Shown: positions 19,154 to 28,479, numbered from the stretch's first letter. The stretch: 37,093 nt of DNA from Methylobacter sp. (GCA_030653985.1 JAURYJ010000009.1:1-37093); one strand, 5' to 3'. Notes: generated from the sequence alone by a model not told the origin. Numbers and translations: made by a program.

Positions 19154-19438
19154 TCAGAAAACAAAGTTCCCATCGCGGATGTCGAGAATATCCTGAAAAT
19201 GTTGTTTATAGATAGGGCTGCCGGTGATCACATAACTGCGCGTCATACGGGTAAGATCATCGGACGACTGACGTAATTCATCAGCCAGCAAGTGGGATTG
19301 AAGCCGCGACGCATTGACGCGATCAAGCTGCTTTTCCGAACGAACGTAGATGACAAAGAGAATGGAAAAAATGGCAAACATTCCCAATGCCAGCCAGAGG
19401 CTGCGCGAAAATCGAGCTAAATTGTTAGGAGGCCTCAT
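19154..19438 (-). pseudogene. Truncated sensor protein N-terminus (membrane plus helical sensor start)
   Basis: A 94-codon frame with one membrane segment (about residues 12-32, LWLALGMFAIFSILFVIYV) followed by a helical stretch ending SSDDLTRMTRSYVITGSPIYKQHFQDILDIRDGN. This last part is typical of the periplasmic sensor region of hybrid histidine kinases or diguanylate cyclases. The protein stops a few residues later, with no second membrane helix, HAMP, kinase or GGDEF domain, so it is probably the 5' remnant of a larger gene on the minus strand. Nothing downstream on that strand restores the missing part. Confidence 0.6.
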
Positions 19439-19517
19439 GATGTCTTTTTTCTGCTTATTCCGCGTGAGTCATCATAAGAAATCTTTCAATTGCAATGTGA
19501 AATTTTTTAGTTTTTTT

Positions 19518-19581
19518 GACTTCCCGTTTAAGTCAGGACAAGTTGTTAAGCTTAAACCTGTCCCGGCTTAAACGGGAAGTC
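19518..19581. repeat. Nested inverted repeat (GACTTCCCGTTTAAG arms)
   Basis: Outer 15-base arms GACTTCCCGTTTAAG and CTTAAACGGGAAGTC pair perfectly, and inner arms GGACAAGTT and AACCTGTCC pair nearly so. The 64-base unit lies in the 210-base gap between the sensor remnant and the secreted protein gene. It could be a terminator for the latter, since that gene ends on the minus strand just to the right, or a small palindromic mobile element. Confidence 0.75.
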
Positions 19582-19648
19582 CATCGAAGACAAGGAGTTG
19601 ATTTTGTCACCATATAGCCGATTGCCTTGCCGACAATCGGCTTACCCC

Positions 19649-21469
19649 TTATTGAATGAGAGTGAGGTCAATAAGCTCCAGCCATTGGGCTTTGCCGTTG
19701 ACTTCCTGATGATATTGCATAGTAACAAAATAGGCGTTGCCACTGACGGTATCGATCACGCGAGGAATCAATAAGCGCTGATTTTGGGTGTCATAGACGG
19801 CCTGGAAAGACGCGGTAATTTCTTTAGGGCTAAGCGCCTGGATGTCTGACAGCGCAAAATTGAAGGGACTACGTGTGCTAGCGGAAGCCGCCTGATTTAG
19901 CAAGCTCAGGCGTGCCGCATACACCTTATCCAAAATCTGGAGTTTAGGGATATTTAGCTCACCGGATATCGCATTGAATGTTGCTGATCCGGCGGCTGTC
20001 GTTGTCGGTATGGTCGGATCTAATGGATCGCGACCAGTACCGGTAATTTTGATGGTGTACTGGTCATCGCTGTAGGGGAAAAAAGTGATATATTCTTCTG
20101 TCGTCGTAAACGTTTTATTTTTAGGAGGGGCACTGGCATCCAGACCCAATGTAGGAACGCTAGGCCTTTCTAAAACGGTCGATCCCACTCCACATTGACC
20201 AGCAGGTACACCAGCATCACCCCCCATTAACGGTGAAGAAACAGCAATAAAATAATCTCTTGGCCCTGCTCCTACACCGATGTCAACAGAACTGGCTGTG
20301 TCAAAACAAGGGTCGACTATCCCGATAAGAGCGCCATCGAAATCACCTTGCTCATAAGCCAGATACAGGTGATTTGAAGACCCGACAATGTTATTAGTGA
20401 TAACATTTCCTTGCAAATCATTGGAATTACCCGTCTCATCCACCCAACGGTTGAACGTGTATTCACGCCCTTCCATCAGCGGGTTTTGCGGGTCATTTCC
20501 ATTTTCAGCGGCTAATCTAGCGCCATCAAATACATAAACCACCCAACTTTTCTTGCCGAAGCAACCGCTACCTTGCGGACAAACATCAATGGTAATAACT
20601 TCATTGCCATTACTACGCAATTTATACCAGTCTTTATCATTGCCACTATACAAATGCCCGCTAATATTTTTACGGCTATTCAGAAGCGTTGCTCGGGCGG
20701 AACGATCATTAAACTCAATATCCACGTTATCAAGATGGCTATCCAGCTGTTCAATAATAGCATTGCCATTGGCATCTATCGGGTTGCCGATAATGGTGAC
20801 GGTCAATTTCGCGTTGGCACTTTTCCCATGCTGATCGACATACGTATAGGAAAAAATGTCATTAACCACTTCACCCGTTTTCAAGGCGATAACATTAGGA
20901 GCATTTTTATTCAGAATATAAGTAAAGCTGCCGTCAGCGGCTAACACCAACTTGCCGTAAGCGGCGACTGGAGAGCTGTTGCTGCTGATAAAAACACTGG
21001 TACCGTTACTGTCATTGGTGGTGACATTGCCAGTCACCGAAAACACAGTATTAGTCGGTACCAGTGTGATGCTGTCATCTATGGCTATAGGGGTTTGTTG
21101 ATTGCCCGCCACCTGAACAATCAAACGGGCACTGGAACTTTGGCCCACATCGTTCGCATAAGTATAATTAAAGCTATCGGTGACGACTTGACCGGCCGTT
21201 AACTTTGCGTTTTCGGCATTATCGTAGAGCGTATAAGTGGCGCTGGTACCTGACAACTCTACATAGCCATATTGACCTAATAAATTGCCCTTCATAGTAA
21301 CAATACTGCCATAGCGGTCATTGGCACTCAGTGTTACCGAGGCAGTCGGCTTTATGCCGACCACCACCGAAACATAATCATCTTGAGCTTGCGGCGCTAA
21401 TCTTATGCTGGCAGCAAACAGCTCAGTCGAGCAGAGCAGCAACACAAAAGGGGTTATTTTTTTCAACAT
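19649..21469 (-). CDS. Secreted protein with two VCBS/cadherin-like repeats
   Basis: A 606-residue protein with a clear signal peptide (MLKKITPFVLLLCSTELFAA). Residues about 25-125 and 130-228 are two related beta-rich modules, each with an AxDDxxxV start, a Y/F-rich centre and a D-x-F-x-Y-T-Y-x(D/N) segment followed by a terminal strand (RLIVQVAG, KLTVTIIG), as in VCBS or bacterial cadherin-like repeats. Residues about 255-310 (SGHLYSGNDKDWYKL) resemble a prepeptidase-type beta domain, with a CPQGSGC pair. The C-terminal 250 residues are unassigned. I do not recognise the gene. It is probably exported and involved in surface binding, but no partner secretion gene is adjacent. Context gives no further clue. 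Confidence 0.75.
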   Translation of the reverse strand: MLKKITPFVLLLCSTELFAASIRLAPQAQDDYVSVVVGIKPTASVTLSANDRYGSIVTMKGNLLGQYGYVELSGTSATYTLYDNAENAKLTAGQVVTDSFNYTYANDVGQSSSARLIVQVAGNQQTPIAIDDSITLVPTNTVFSVTGNVTTNDSNGTSVFISSNSSPVAAYGKLVLAADGSFTYILNKNAPNVIALKTGEVVNDIFSYTYVDQHGKSANAKLTVTIIGNPIDANGNAIIEQLDSHLDNVDIEFNDRSARATLLNSRKNISGHLYSGNDKDWYKLRSNGNEVITIDVCPQGSGCFGKKSWVVYVFDGARLAAENGNDPQNPLMEGREYTFNRWVDETGNSNDLQGNVITNNIVGSSNHLYLAYEQGDFDGALIGIVDPCFDTASSVDIGVGAGPRDYFIAVSSPLMGGDAGVPAGQCGVGSTVLERPSVPTLGLDASAPPKNKTFTTTEEYITFFPYSDDQYTIKITGTGRDPLDPTIPTTTAAGSATFNAISGELNIPKLQILDKVYAARLSLLNQAASASTRSPFNFALSDIQALSPKEITASFQAVYDTQNQRLLIPRVIDTVSGNAYFVTMQYHQEVNGKAQWLELIDLTLIQ

Positions 21470-21579
21470 GGGCTGACGTTCCTGTAATCTTACAGATTAT
21501 TCAATTGGGTAATACCTGGAGAATAGTTCAAATTTATAGCTAGTCAAGCTTGGCAAAAAATGAACAACCCAGCCTCGGA

Positions 21580-22446
21580 CTACTCTATATTTTGCACCTG
21601 CTCGCGCATTTGCTCGATCAGCACTTTAAGTTCTATCGCTATCCGGGTCATTTCCTTATCAGCCGATTTGGATCCCAGCGTATTGGCTTCGCGATTCAAT
21701 TCCTGCATTAAAAAATCCAGCCGCCTGCCGACGGGGTCTTTTTGCTTGAGTACCCGCAACACTTCATTGATATGGGTTTCTAGTCTATCGAGCTCTTCGG
21801 TAATATCCAGTTTTTGCGCCAGCAGCACCAATTCCTGTTCCAGACGGTCAAAATCGGGCTCGGCAACCAGTTCGGTGATCCGGTCTTTGAGTTTATTGCG
21901 AATCAGCAATAAGACTTCCGGCATGCGTTTGCCCGCTAAAACGACAAAACCCAGCATTTTGGTACAACGGTCTTCAAGCAGAACTTTAAGTTGAGCGCCT
22001 TCTCTTTCTCGTGATTCCACTAATAGCGCCAAGGTTTGATCGACCAAGGCACTGATACCCAGACTGAGTTGCTCTTTGTCAATATCCGGTTCCTGCTGGA
22101 TGCCGGGGAATGCCAGCACATCGAGCGCCGAAAAGGACAAAGGGTTGAGCATTTGTTGCTCTATGGTATTGGCTGCGGCCAGTAATGCAGTAACGGCATC
22201 GGTATTAACAATAAAACTTTGCCCGCTTTTAGTCTGCTTTTTGTAGTTCAATGAACATTCAACTTTGCCTCGACTGATTTTTGCGGCGATGGCCGAACGC
22301 AACTCGGCTTCAACAAAACGCAGGCGCTCCGGCAGTCTCAAGCTAATATCGCAATAGCGGTGATTGACTGAGCGCAATTCACAGCTGAGGGTTAAGTCGC
22401 CGATTTCTATCTCATTGCCGGCAAATGCGGTCATGCTTTTGATCAT
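21580..22446 (-). CDS. yicC: YicC/YloC family endoribonuclease
   Basis: A 288-residue YicC family protein. The N-terminus MIKSMTAFAGNEIE with SCELRSVNHRYCDISLRLPE and the C-terminal GRRLDFLMQELNREANTLGSK are family hallmarks. YicC of E. coli is an endoribonuclease implicated in small RNA turnover. It is divergent from the kinase gene with a 44-base gap, and rph follows on the other side of the kinase. A yicC-rph association is common in gammaproteobacteria. Assignment is secure; the physiological targets are unknown. Confidence 0.95.
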   Translation of the reverse strand: MIKSMTAFAGNEIEIGDLTLSCELRSVNHRYCDISLRLPERLRFVEAELRSAIAAKISRGKVECSLNYKKQTKSGQSFIVNTDAVTALLAAANTIEQQMLNPLSFSALDVLAFPGIQQEPDIDKEQLSLGISALVDQTLALLVESREREGAQLKVLLEDRCTKMLGFVVLAGKRMPEVLLLIRNKLKDRITELVAEPDFDRLEQELVLLAQKLDITEELDRLETHINEVLRVLKQKDPVGRRLDFLMQELNREANTLGSKSADKEMTRIAIELKVLIEQMREQVQNIE

Positions 22447-22490
22447 TTTTCACCTATAATTGATGGATTCTGGTACCGACAAACAACACA

Positions 22491-23390
22491 ATGGCTGAAT
22501 ATTACGATCCGAATACTTATCCCAAAGAATGGAACTACCTGCAAACCGGCACTATTATAGACCAGTATGTCATTGAGAGGGAGTTAGCACACGGCGGCTT
22601 TAGTTCCGTTTATCTGGCCAGACAAACAGCCGATCAGATTCAGGTTGCCATTAAAGAATATCTGCCTAGAAAGTTTGCCCACCGAACCTGGAACAATGCC
22701 GTTGTCGCCAACAGCGAAGAAACCGCGGCTTTATTCACCCGCGGCAGAGTACTATTTTTTGAAGAAGCCAAGGTGCTGTCGACCTTAAAACATCCCAATA
22801 TTGTCGAGGTTATCGGTTTTTTTAAAGCCCATTCTACCGTGTATATGGTCATGACTTATGACTACGGGGTGACGCTGGACAAGCTGCTAAGCAATAAAAC
22901 ACTGCCTGTTTCCGAAGATTTTTTCTTGAGCGTGTTCAGCACCTTATTGGCAGGGTTAAGCCATATTCATCGTCATCAGTTTATTCATCTGGACATTAAG
23001 CCCGCCAACATTCTGGTGCGGCCCGGCAATGATGCGTTATTGCTGGATTTTGGCGCGATTCAGAGCTTTCCGAAATCATACCTTAACAAGCAAGGCAAAA
23101 TGCTGACCAAAGGCTATTCGCCGATAGAACAGCATGACTTGAGCGCCCAATTAGGCCCGTGGACGGATATTTATGCAGTGGGTGCGAGTATGCGCAATTG
23201 CCTGGAGCATAAAACGCCGGTTCCCGCATTGGACAGAACGCGACAGGACACGCTGGCTCCCGCAGTCAAGGCGTTTAAGCGAAAATTTCCGGAACATCTG
23301 TTAAAAGCCATCGACTGGGCTATGGCGTTGCAGCCGGAAAATCGTCCGCAATCGGTTGCCGAGCTGCAGCAAGCGCTTGCTGGTGATTGA
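22491..23390 (+). CDS. Serine/threonine protein kinase (Hanks type)
   Basis: A 299-residue soluble protein kinase without extracellular domain. The motifs are in order: glycine loop LAHGGFSSVY (32-41), VAIK lysine K55, helix C glutamate near E92, catalytic FIHLDIKPANIL with D168, K170 and N173, and DFG at 186-188. The usual HRD is HLD, and the APE region is YSPIEQH. It covers just the kinase domain, so its input is not obvious. It stands between yicC and rph and may phosphorylate proteins of RNA metabolism or translation, which is a guess from position. A strong hairpin follows its stop. Confidence 0.92.
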   Translation: MAEYYDPNTYPKEWNYLQTGTIIDQYVIERELAHGGFSSVYLARQTADQIQVAIKEYLPRKFAHRTWNNAVVANSEETAALFTRGRVLFFEEAKVLSTLKHPNIVEVIGFFKAHSTVYMVMTYDYGVTLDKLLSNKTLPVSEDFFLSVFSTLLAGLSHIHRHQFIHLDIKPANILVRPGNDALLLDFGAIQSFPKSYLNKQGKMLTKGYSPIEQHDLSAQLGPWTDIYAVGASMRNCLEHKTPVPALDRTRQDTLAPAVKAFKRKFPEHLLKAIDWAMALQPENRPQSVAELQQALAGD

Positions 23391-23399
23391 TTGTTGAGC

Positions 23400-23452
23400 A
23401 ATTGAAAATCCGAACAGCCCGCCGTTCAGGTATACTGTTCGGTTTTTCAATT
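23400..23452. terminator. Long hairpin between kinase gene and rph
   Basis: AATTGAAAATCCGAACAG and CTGTTCGGTTTTTCAATT pair at 17 of 18 positions around a 17-base loop. The right arm includes a T5 run. It lies 9 bases after the kinase stop and ends 13 bases before the rph ATG, so it could terminate the kinase transcript or form the rph 5' leader. A TATACT box at 23431-23436 lies in the loop and its edge. Confidence 0.75.
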
Positions 23453-23465
23453 TAGCGGAACAACT

Positions 23466-24188
23466 ATGAGACCAAGCGGACGTAACCCGGACCAACTGAG
23501 AGAGATAAAATTTACCTGCGGTTTTACCAAACACGCAGAAGGCTCTGTCCTGGTTGAATTCGGTGATACCCGGGTGCTTTGCACTGCCAGTGTCGACCGG
23601 GGTGTACCGCGCTTTCTTAAAGGCAAAGGCGAAGGCTGGATTACCGCCGAATACGGCATGTTGCCGCGTTCGACCCATACCCGGATGGGACGCGAAGCCA
23701 GTAACGGCAAACAGGGCGGACGCACCCAGGAAATTCAGCGTTTGATTGGCCGATCCTTACGGGCGGCTATCGACTTAAAGGCATTGGGCGAACATACCAT
23801 CATGATCGATTGCGATGTATTGCAGGCGGATGGCGGAACCCGTACTGCGGCGATTACCGGCGGTTTTGTCGCGCTGTCGCTGGCGGTGCAAAAGATGCTC
23901 AGACGCAAACAAATCAAGACCAATCCGCTGCATGGCCAAGTTGCCTCGGTTTCCGTGGGTATTTATAACGGTGTGCCGGTGCTGGATCTGGATTATGCCG
24001 AAGACAGCAATGCGGAAACCGATATGAATGTGGTGATGAACGATGCGGCTGCGTTTATTGAAGTGCAGGGTACAGCTGAGGGTCATGCGTTCAGAAAAGA
24101 AGAACTGGATGCCATGCTGGAACTGGCGGGTTTAGGCATTAAGCAATTACTGGAAAAGCAGCGCATCGCGATAGAAAATCATAAATGA
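23466..24188 (+). CDS. rph: Ribonuclease PH
   Basis: Phosphorolytic 3'-5' exoribonuclease that trims tRNA and other RNA 3' ends. The 240-residue length is standard. Family features include the start [35 protein letters not shown], the [10 protein letters not shown] helix and [18 protein letters not shown], which contributes to the phosphate-binding site. A GCGGAAC stretch precedes the ATG. The stop overlaps the rdgB ATG (ATGA), as in many proteobacteria. The hairpin just upstream might affect expression. Confidence 0.98.
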   Translation: MRPSGRNPDQLREIKFTCGFTKHAEGSVLVEFGDTRVLCTASVDRGVPRFLKGKGEGWITAEYGMLPRSTHTRMGREASNGKQGGRTQEIQRLIGRSLRAAIDLKALGEHTIMIDCDVLQADGGTRTAAITGGFVALSLAVQKMLRRKQIKTNPLHGQVASVSVGIYNGVPVLDLDYAEDSNAETDMNVVMNDAAAFIEVQGTAEGHAFRKEELDAMLELAGLGIKQLLEKQRIAIENHK

Positions 24189-24796
24189 CCTTTTCAACCC
24201 TAAATAAAATCGTTCTGGCCAGCAGCAATCCTGGCAAGATCAGGGAAATTCAGGCGATACTGGCGGAACACCCCATTGTGCCGCAATCCGCGTTTAATGT
24301 TGTCGACGCGGAAGAAACCGGCGCTACCTTTGTAGAAAATGCCATTCTGAAAGCCAGAAATGCGGCGCTGCATTGCCAGTTGCCGGCAATAGCCGATGAT
24401 TCGGGGCTGGTGGTTGATGCGTTGAACGGTGCGCCCGGCGTGATTTCCGCCCGGTATGCCGGCGTACATGCCAGCGACCGGGACAATCTGAACAAGCTGT
24501 TGCGCGAGCTGGAAAGCGTACCTGCTGAACTGCGTACTGCCCGGTTTATCTGTGTGATGGTGTTTATGGAGCATGCTAATGATCCCTGCCCTGTGATCGC
24601 CCAAGGCGTTTGGGAAGGCCGGATTTTGGATCATGCGGTCGGCGAAAACGGTTTCGGTTATGATCCGGTGTTCTGGGTACCCAGCCATCATTGCACATCG
24701 GCGGAATTACCGGCGGCGGTTAAAAACGCGCTGAGTCACCGAGGCCAGGCGCTGAAGACTCTGTCGGCATTAATCCGGGCCAAGGAGTTTACTTAA
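24185..24796 (+). CDS. rdgB: dITP/XTP pyrophosphatase (non-canonical purine NTP hydrolase)
   Basis: RdgB/HAM1 enzyme that removes ITP, dITP and XTP from nucleotide pools by hydrolysis to the monophosphate. The 203 residues include the substrate-binding [10 protein letters not shown] near the start, [37 protein letters not shown] with the metal-binding acidic residues, the ISARYAG segment and the C-terminal [11 protein letters not shown]. It overlaps rph by four bases, so the two are co-translated. A repeat hairpin begins 8 bases after its stop. Confidence 0.97.
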   Translation: MTFSTLNKIVLASSNPGKIREIQAILAEHPIVPQSAFNVVDAEETGATFVENAILKARNAALHCQLPAIADDSGLVVDALNGAPGVISARYAGVHASDRDNLNKLLRELESVPAELRTARFICVMVFMEHANDPCPVIAQGVWEGRILDHAVGENGFGYDPVFWVPSHHCTSAELPAAVKNALSHRGQALKTLSALIRAKEFT

Positions 24797-24803
24797 GGAT
24801 TTG

Positions 24804-24870
24804 TCCACGAAAAACACGAACACAACACGATTATTTTGCTTTTTTTCGTGCCTTTGGTGATTTTCGTGGA
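24804..24870. repeat. Inverted repeat TCCACGAAAA...TTTTCGTGGA
   Basis: Perfect 10-base terminal arms TCCACGAAAA and TTTTCGTGGA, with inner CACGAA/TTCGTG pairs. It lies directly after rdgB and may end its transcript. The left arm (TTGTCCACGAAAA) recurs alone at 29339-29351, next to the IS607 element, so this is a dispersed repeat family. Confidence 0.75.
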
Positions 24871-24924
24871 TTCTGTTTTTCCTCCGGATCAGATTCTTGA
24901 TGGGATGCCCTTTCTCCGACTTGT

Positions 24925-25989
24925 ATGTTGATGAACCCACTACTCACTATCGCCAAGCAATTCGCCAGCACCGTCACCGAAATAACCCCGCTCGGCAATG
25001 GCCTGATCAATGATACTTATCTGATCACAACGCCATCAGTTCCGTTTGTTCTGCAACGCATAAACCGCACGGTTTTTGCTGCGCCCGAGCAAATCATGGC
25101 CAACCTGATAACGCTTAATCGGCATATAGCGCAAAAAACCGGCACGTCGGTTAAGCTGCAAATCCCGGAAATTTTAAAACCCCTCGATAACAGCACCTTT
25201 TATCAGAACCAAAACGGTGACTGCTGGCGGGCGCTGAGTTTTATAAACGATAGCGAAAGCTTAGAGACCCTAGGCACTATCAGCGATGCCGAGCAGGCCG
25301 GATTTGCGCTGGGGCATTTTCATCGCCTGCTTAGCGACCTTAACCCGGTCCGTTTGCATGATACCCTGCCCGGCTTTCATATAACGCCTCAATATTTAAA
25401 GCATTATCATCAGGTTTTAGCGTTATCGGCTCAGCCAAAAAGCCGTTATTGCGCCGAATTCATCACCCGGTTACAGCCTATCGCCGATGATCTGGAAGCT
25501 GCAAAACAACAAGGTTTGCTGTCTTTACGGGTTATTCATGGCGACCCTAAATTAAACAATTTCCTGTTTGATAAACACAGCAAAAAGGTCATCAGCATTA
25601 TCGATCTGGACACCGTCAAACCGGGACTGGTTCATTACGATATTGGCGATTGTCTGCGCTCTTGCTGTCAAACGGTTGAGGGCGTGTTCAATCTGGATAT
25701 TTGCGCCGCGCTGTTAAAAAGCTACCTAAGCGAGACCTGCGCATTTTTTACCGAACACGATTATCACTATTTATATCCCGCCATCCGCCTGATTCCTTTT
25801 GAATTAGGCCTCCGCTTTTATACCGATTATCTGGAAGGCAATCGGTATTTCAAGGTGACCGAGCCCGAACAAAACTTACAGCGTGCCATTAATCAATTCC
25901 ACTTATGTGAGAGCATCATCGCGCAGGAACCGGCGATTAAGCGCCTGATCTCGCAGTTGCAAAATAGTCGGCCACTGTTATCGGATTAG
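24925..25989 (+). CDS. APH-fold phosphotransferase, sugar-kinase-like
   Basis: A 354-residue protein of the aminoglycoside-phosphotransferase/choline-kinase fold. The N-terminal PLGNGLINDTYLI and PFVLQRINRTVFAAPEQIMANL are characteristic of the subgroup that includes N-acetylhexosamine 1-kinase-like proteins. The catalytic loop is VIHGDPKLNNFLFD (D207, N212) and the metal-binding aspartate is in IIDLDTV (D227). It probably phosphorylates a sugar or amino sugar, but the substrate cannot be read from sequence. Two starts, ATG 24925 and ATG 24931, differ by two residues and neither has a clear ribosome binding site. It stands alone, 129 bases after rdgB, and converges on the TonB receptor gene. 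Confidence 0.8.
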   Translation: MLMNPLLTIAKQFASTVTEITPLGNGLINDTYLITTPSVPFVLQRINRTVFAAPEQIMANLITLNRHIAQKTGTSVKLQIPEILKPLDNSTFYQNQNGDCWRALSFINDSESLETLGTISDAEQAGFALGHFHRLLSDLNPVRLHDTLPGFHITPQYLKHYHQVLALSAQPKSRYCAEFITRLQPIADDLEAAKQQGLLSLRVIHGDPKLNNFLFDKHSKKVISIIDLDTVKPGLVHYDIGDCLRSCCQTVEGVFNLDICAALLKSYLSETCAFFTEHDYHYLYPAIRLIPFELGLRFYTDYLEGNRYFKVTEPEQNLQRAINQFHLCESIIAQEPAIKRLISQLQNSRPLLSD

Positions 25990-26003
25990 CGGCCGACATC
26001 ATA

Positions 26004-26058
26004 CCTGGCAACACTGGAGCGTTGCCGGATGCGTTCTCACGCCGGAGCGCGTGAACGA
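26004..26058. repeat. Double hairpin in convergent gap
   Basis: Two adjacent stems: GGCAAC/GTTGCC at 26007-26026 and CGTTCTCACGC/GCGTGAACG at about 26032-26056. It fills the 88-base gap between two convergent genes and could terminate both. A related ACGC/GCGT stem occurs at 32510-32525. Confidence 0.6.
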
Positions 26059-26077
26059 TAAAGCACTGTTAGCATGC

Positions 26078-28357
26078 TTAGATATCGAAATCCAGTTCAA
26101 AACCGCCGTAGGCAAAGATGGGCATACCGGGACGCGGGCCGTAAGGTTGCCTGGAAACCAGATACTGCTCGTTGGCCATATTTTGCACACCGCCCAAAAT
26201 TTTAACCCCTTTGGCAACCTGATAATACGCGGAGACGTCGGCGATGATATAGTCGTCGGTTTTACCGAAACGCGCATCCGGCAAGCCTGCACCGTTGACT
26301 TGATCCCCGGTATTATTGGCGCTGGTGAAGGTTTCACCAACATAGTTACCGGCGACATCGATACCCCATTTGGTAAAATGCAGTCCGCTGCCGAAGCTGA
26401 GGGCATATTCCGGTATATAAGGTACTTTGTTGCCTTTTTTACCGTAACTGAAAATCGACTCCGCATCGGTCGAAGTCGCATTATTCAACTGTTCAGTATC
26501 GGTGTAGGTAAACGACAGGAAGTAAGGATTGCGAAAACCCCAGTCGAAGGCTTTGCCGGCATCGAAATTCATCGCCATTTCGACGCCTCGGCTATCGACA
26601 GCGCCGAAGTTTTCGCTTTGTCCGGTTCCGGCACCGCCGATGTTATTGACCACCAGCAAATTATTAAACTGGGTATAAAAACCGGTCAGCTCCGCAGAAA
26701 AAGCACCTCGGCTATAACGGCCGCCTAATTCGTAGGCATTGCTCGATTCCTCGGTCAGCTTGTCGATCACAGCATTTTGCGGACTGGGCGGCGAAAAACC
26801 ACGATGGGCGCTGCCGAACATCATAAAGTCTTCGTTAAAGCGGTAATCCAGACTGGCCCCGCCCGCATACATATCCAGCGAACTGCTACCGTTGGTGCCG
26901 GGATTGAGGTTATTTTTATAGACCTGATTCAAATGCTCATAACGCATACCGGGTGTAAATCCCCACTGCCCCAATTCGATCCGGTCTTTCAGGAAAAACG
27001 CATAGGCATTAGTCAGACCGGAACGGTCGTCCTGGCTACCCGGCGCACCGACAACGGAGCTTGAAATAGTGCCGTTGGCCGCCTGACGATGAGTGGTATC
27101 GTGTTGAAAACGGGTTTCTTGATCTTCGTGATAACGGAAGCCGCCATTCAACTCATGCTGGGTCGAGCCTAGATCGAAACGGTAATTGGCGGCGGTTTCA
27201 ACACCACCGGCATAATAGCTGCGATTATTGTCGCGGACGCGTAATTGACAGTTCAGGTCGCCCTTAAGACAGGCCAAACCGTTGCCGCCGTTGGTGCCTG
27301 CCAAGGCCGCAGCCAAATCCATATTTTGGGTGCCGGTGCCAGTTGCGTTAGGCACACTACGGATGTCGTTCAACTTGCTCCAGTTACGGTCGAACTCGCT
27401 GTAATACGCGGTGGTCACAATATCCAGGTCATCGATCGGCGAGATAAAATAGCGTGCAAAGCCGCCGTTTCGATCCGATTTGATATTATCGAAACGCGAT
27501 GCCGAATAGCGCCGGTAGGGATCATTTTTGAAATCGGCTTCGCTGGTGCCTAAGTAGGTTTCATCGGCATCCATACTGGAATAACCGTACTTGACTTCAA
27601 GTTTTTGATAGATGTCGGTGTTAGGTTCCCAGGACAAGCGCACCATCGGCTCGACCTGCTGGAAACCGGTTTGACCGCTGTTTTGAAAATCCGGCGTGGT
27701 ATCAATGCTTTTAAATCCATCCGATCCCCGGTAAAAGCCTTCTACCAAATAACCGACGCGGCCATGCGCTGTTTCCACCGTATCGCCGACATAGCCGTGG
27801 GTTCTGACTTCGTTATAACTGCCGTAAATGGTTTTAAGATAAGCCTTGCCGCTGTCCGGAATCGCGGTTGACAAGTAGTTGAGCACGCCGCCGGTAATAT
27901 GCGGGCCGAACTTAATCTGGCTGGAACCTTTCAACACTTCCACACCGCTCATGCGACCGCCGGCCGGATTAAAGTAAGCGGCGGGCGCGGAATAGGCTGC
28001 CGGGGCGACCAGTACGCCATCTTCCATGACGGTGATCTTGGCGCTACGCGTAGTATCTACGCCGCGAAAACTGATATTGGGGAATAGTCCGAAGCCGTCC
28101 TCTTCACGGATATTAACGCCGGGAACACGGCGCAAAATACGGTTAATGTCGCTATAGCTTTGATCGCGGATCTGCTCGGTATCGATAAATTGGGCAGAAG
28201 CTGGCATATCTTTTACGCCGGCAGGATCGCCGAGAATATTGACGGTATCCAGGATGATAGGTTTTTCGGTTTTGTCAGCGCTCTCGGCAGCGCTGGCAAA
28301 ACTGCCGACAACAATGACCCATGATAACAGTCCGAAAAGCCGTTTCGAGTGCAACAT
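26078..28357 (-). CDS. TonB-dependent outer membrane receptor, FecA-like
   Basis: A 759-residue outer membrane receptor with a signal peptide (about residues 1-23). The plug domain (about 35-165) includes the TonB box region KPIILDTVNILG and the strongly conserved VNIREEDGFGLFPNISFRG, VMEDGVLVAPAAYSAPAAYF and VEVLKGSSQIKFGP, as in FecA-like ferric-chelate receptors. The rest is a beta barrel ending FAYGGFELDFDI. The last residue is isoleucine rather than the usual phenylalanine. A Fur-box-like sequence lies about 100 bases upstream, suggesting iron repression. No periplasmic binding protein or ABC importer follows. The ligand is unknown. A broken di-haem peroxidase gene diverges from it, sharing the promoter region. 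Confidence 0.9.
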   Translation of the reverse strand: MLHSKRLFGLLSWVIVVGSFASAAESADKTEKPIILDTVNILGDPAGVKDMPASAQFIDTEQIRDQSYSDINRILRRVPGVNIREEDGFGLFPNISFRGVDTTRSAKITVMEDGVLVAPAAYSAPAAYFNPAGGRMSGVEVLKGSSQIKFGPHITGGVLNYLSTAIPDSGKAYLKTIYGSYNEVRTHGYVGDTVETAHGRVGYLVEGFYRGSDGFKSIDTTPDFQNSGQTGFQQVEPMVRLSWEPNTDIYQKLEVKYGYSSMDADETYLGTSEADFKNDPYRRYSASRFDNIKSDRNGGFARYFISPIDDLDIVTTAYYSEFDRNWSKLNDIRSVPNATGTGTQNMDLAAALAGTNGGNGLACLKGDLNCQLRVRDNNRSYYAGGVETAANYRFDLGSTQHELNGGFRYHEDQETRFQHDTTHRQAANGTISSSVVGAPGSQDDRSGLTNAYAFFLKDRIELGQWGFTPGMRYEHLNQVYKNNLNPGTNGSSSLDMYAGGASLDYRFNEDFMMFGSAHRGFSPPSPQNAVIDKLTEESSNAYELGGRYSRGAFSAELTGFYTQFNNLLVVNNIGGAGTGQSENFGAVDSRGVEMAMNFDAGKAFDWGFRNPYFLSFTYTDTEQLNNATSTDAESIFSYGKKGNKVPYIPEYALSFGSGLHFTKWGIDVAGNYVGETFTSANNTGDQVNGAGLPDARFGKTDDYIIADVSAYYQVAKGVKILGGVQNMANEQYLVSRQPYGPRPGMPIFAYGGFELDFDI

Positions 28358-28459
28358 ACAATTTTCCCTTTTAAATTTGGTTTAGTCAGAATTATGGCTC
28401 ATTAAGTGCTGATTCAAATGACAATTAAATGAGTAGGGGAATATAATATATTACTCTCA

Positions 28460-28479
28460 AATGATAATCAATCTTATTC
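28460..28479. promoter_or_regulatory. Fur-box-like operator
   Basis: AATGATAATCAATCTTATTC matches the core ATGATAATCA of the Fur consensus and keeps partial dyad symmetry. It is in the AT-rich gap upstream of the TonB receptor and the divergent peroxidase remnant, so it could serve both. Sequence match only. Confidence 0.5.

Noticed and set aside
26051..26728. Plus-strand frame of 225 codons opposite the TonB receptor
   Set aside because: Antisense shadow of a clearly conserved beta-barrel gene.
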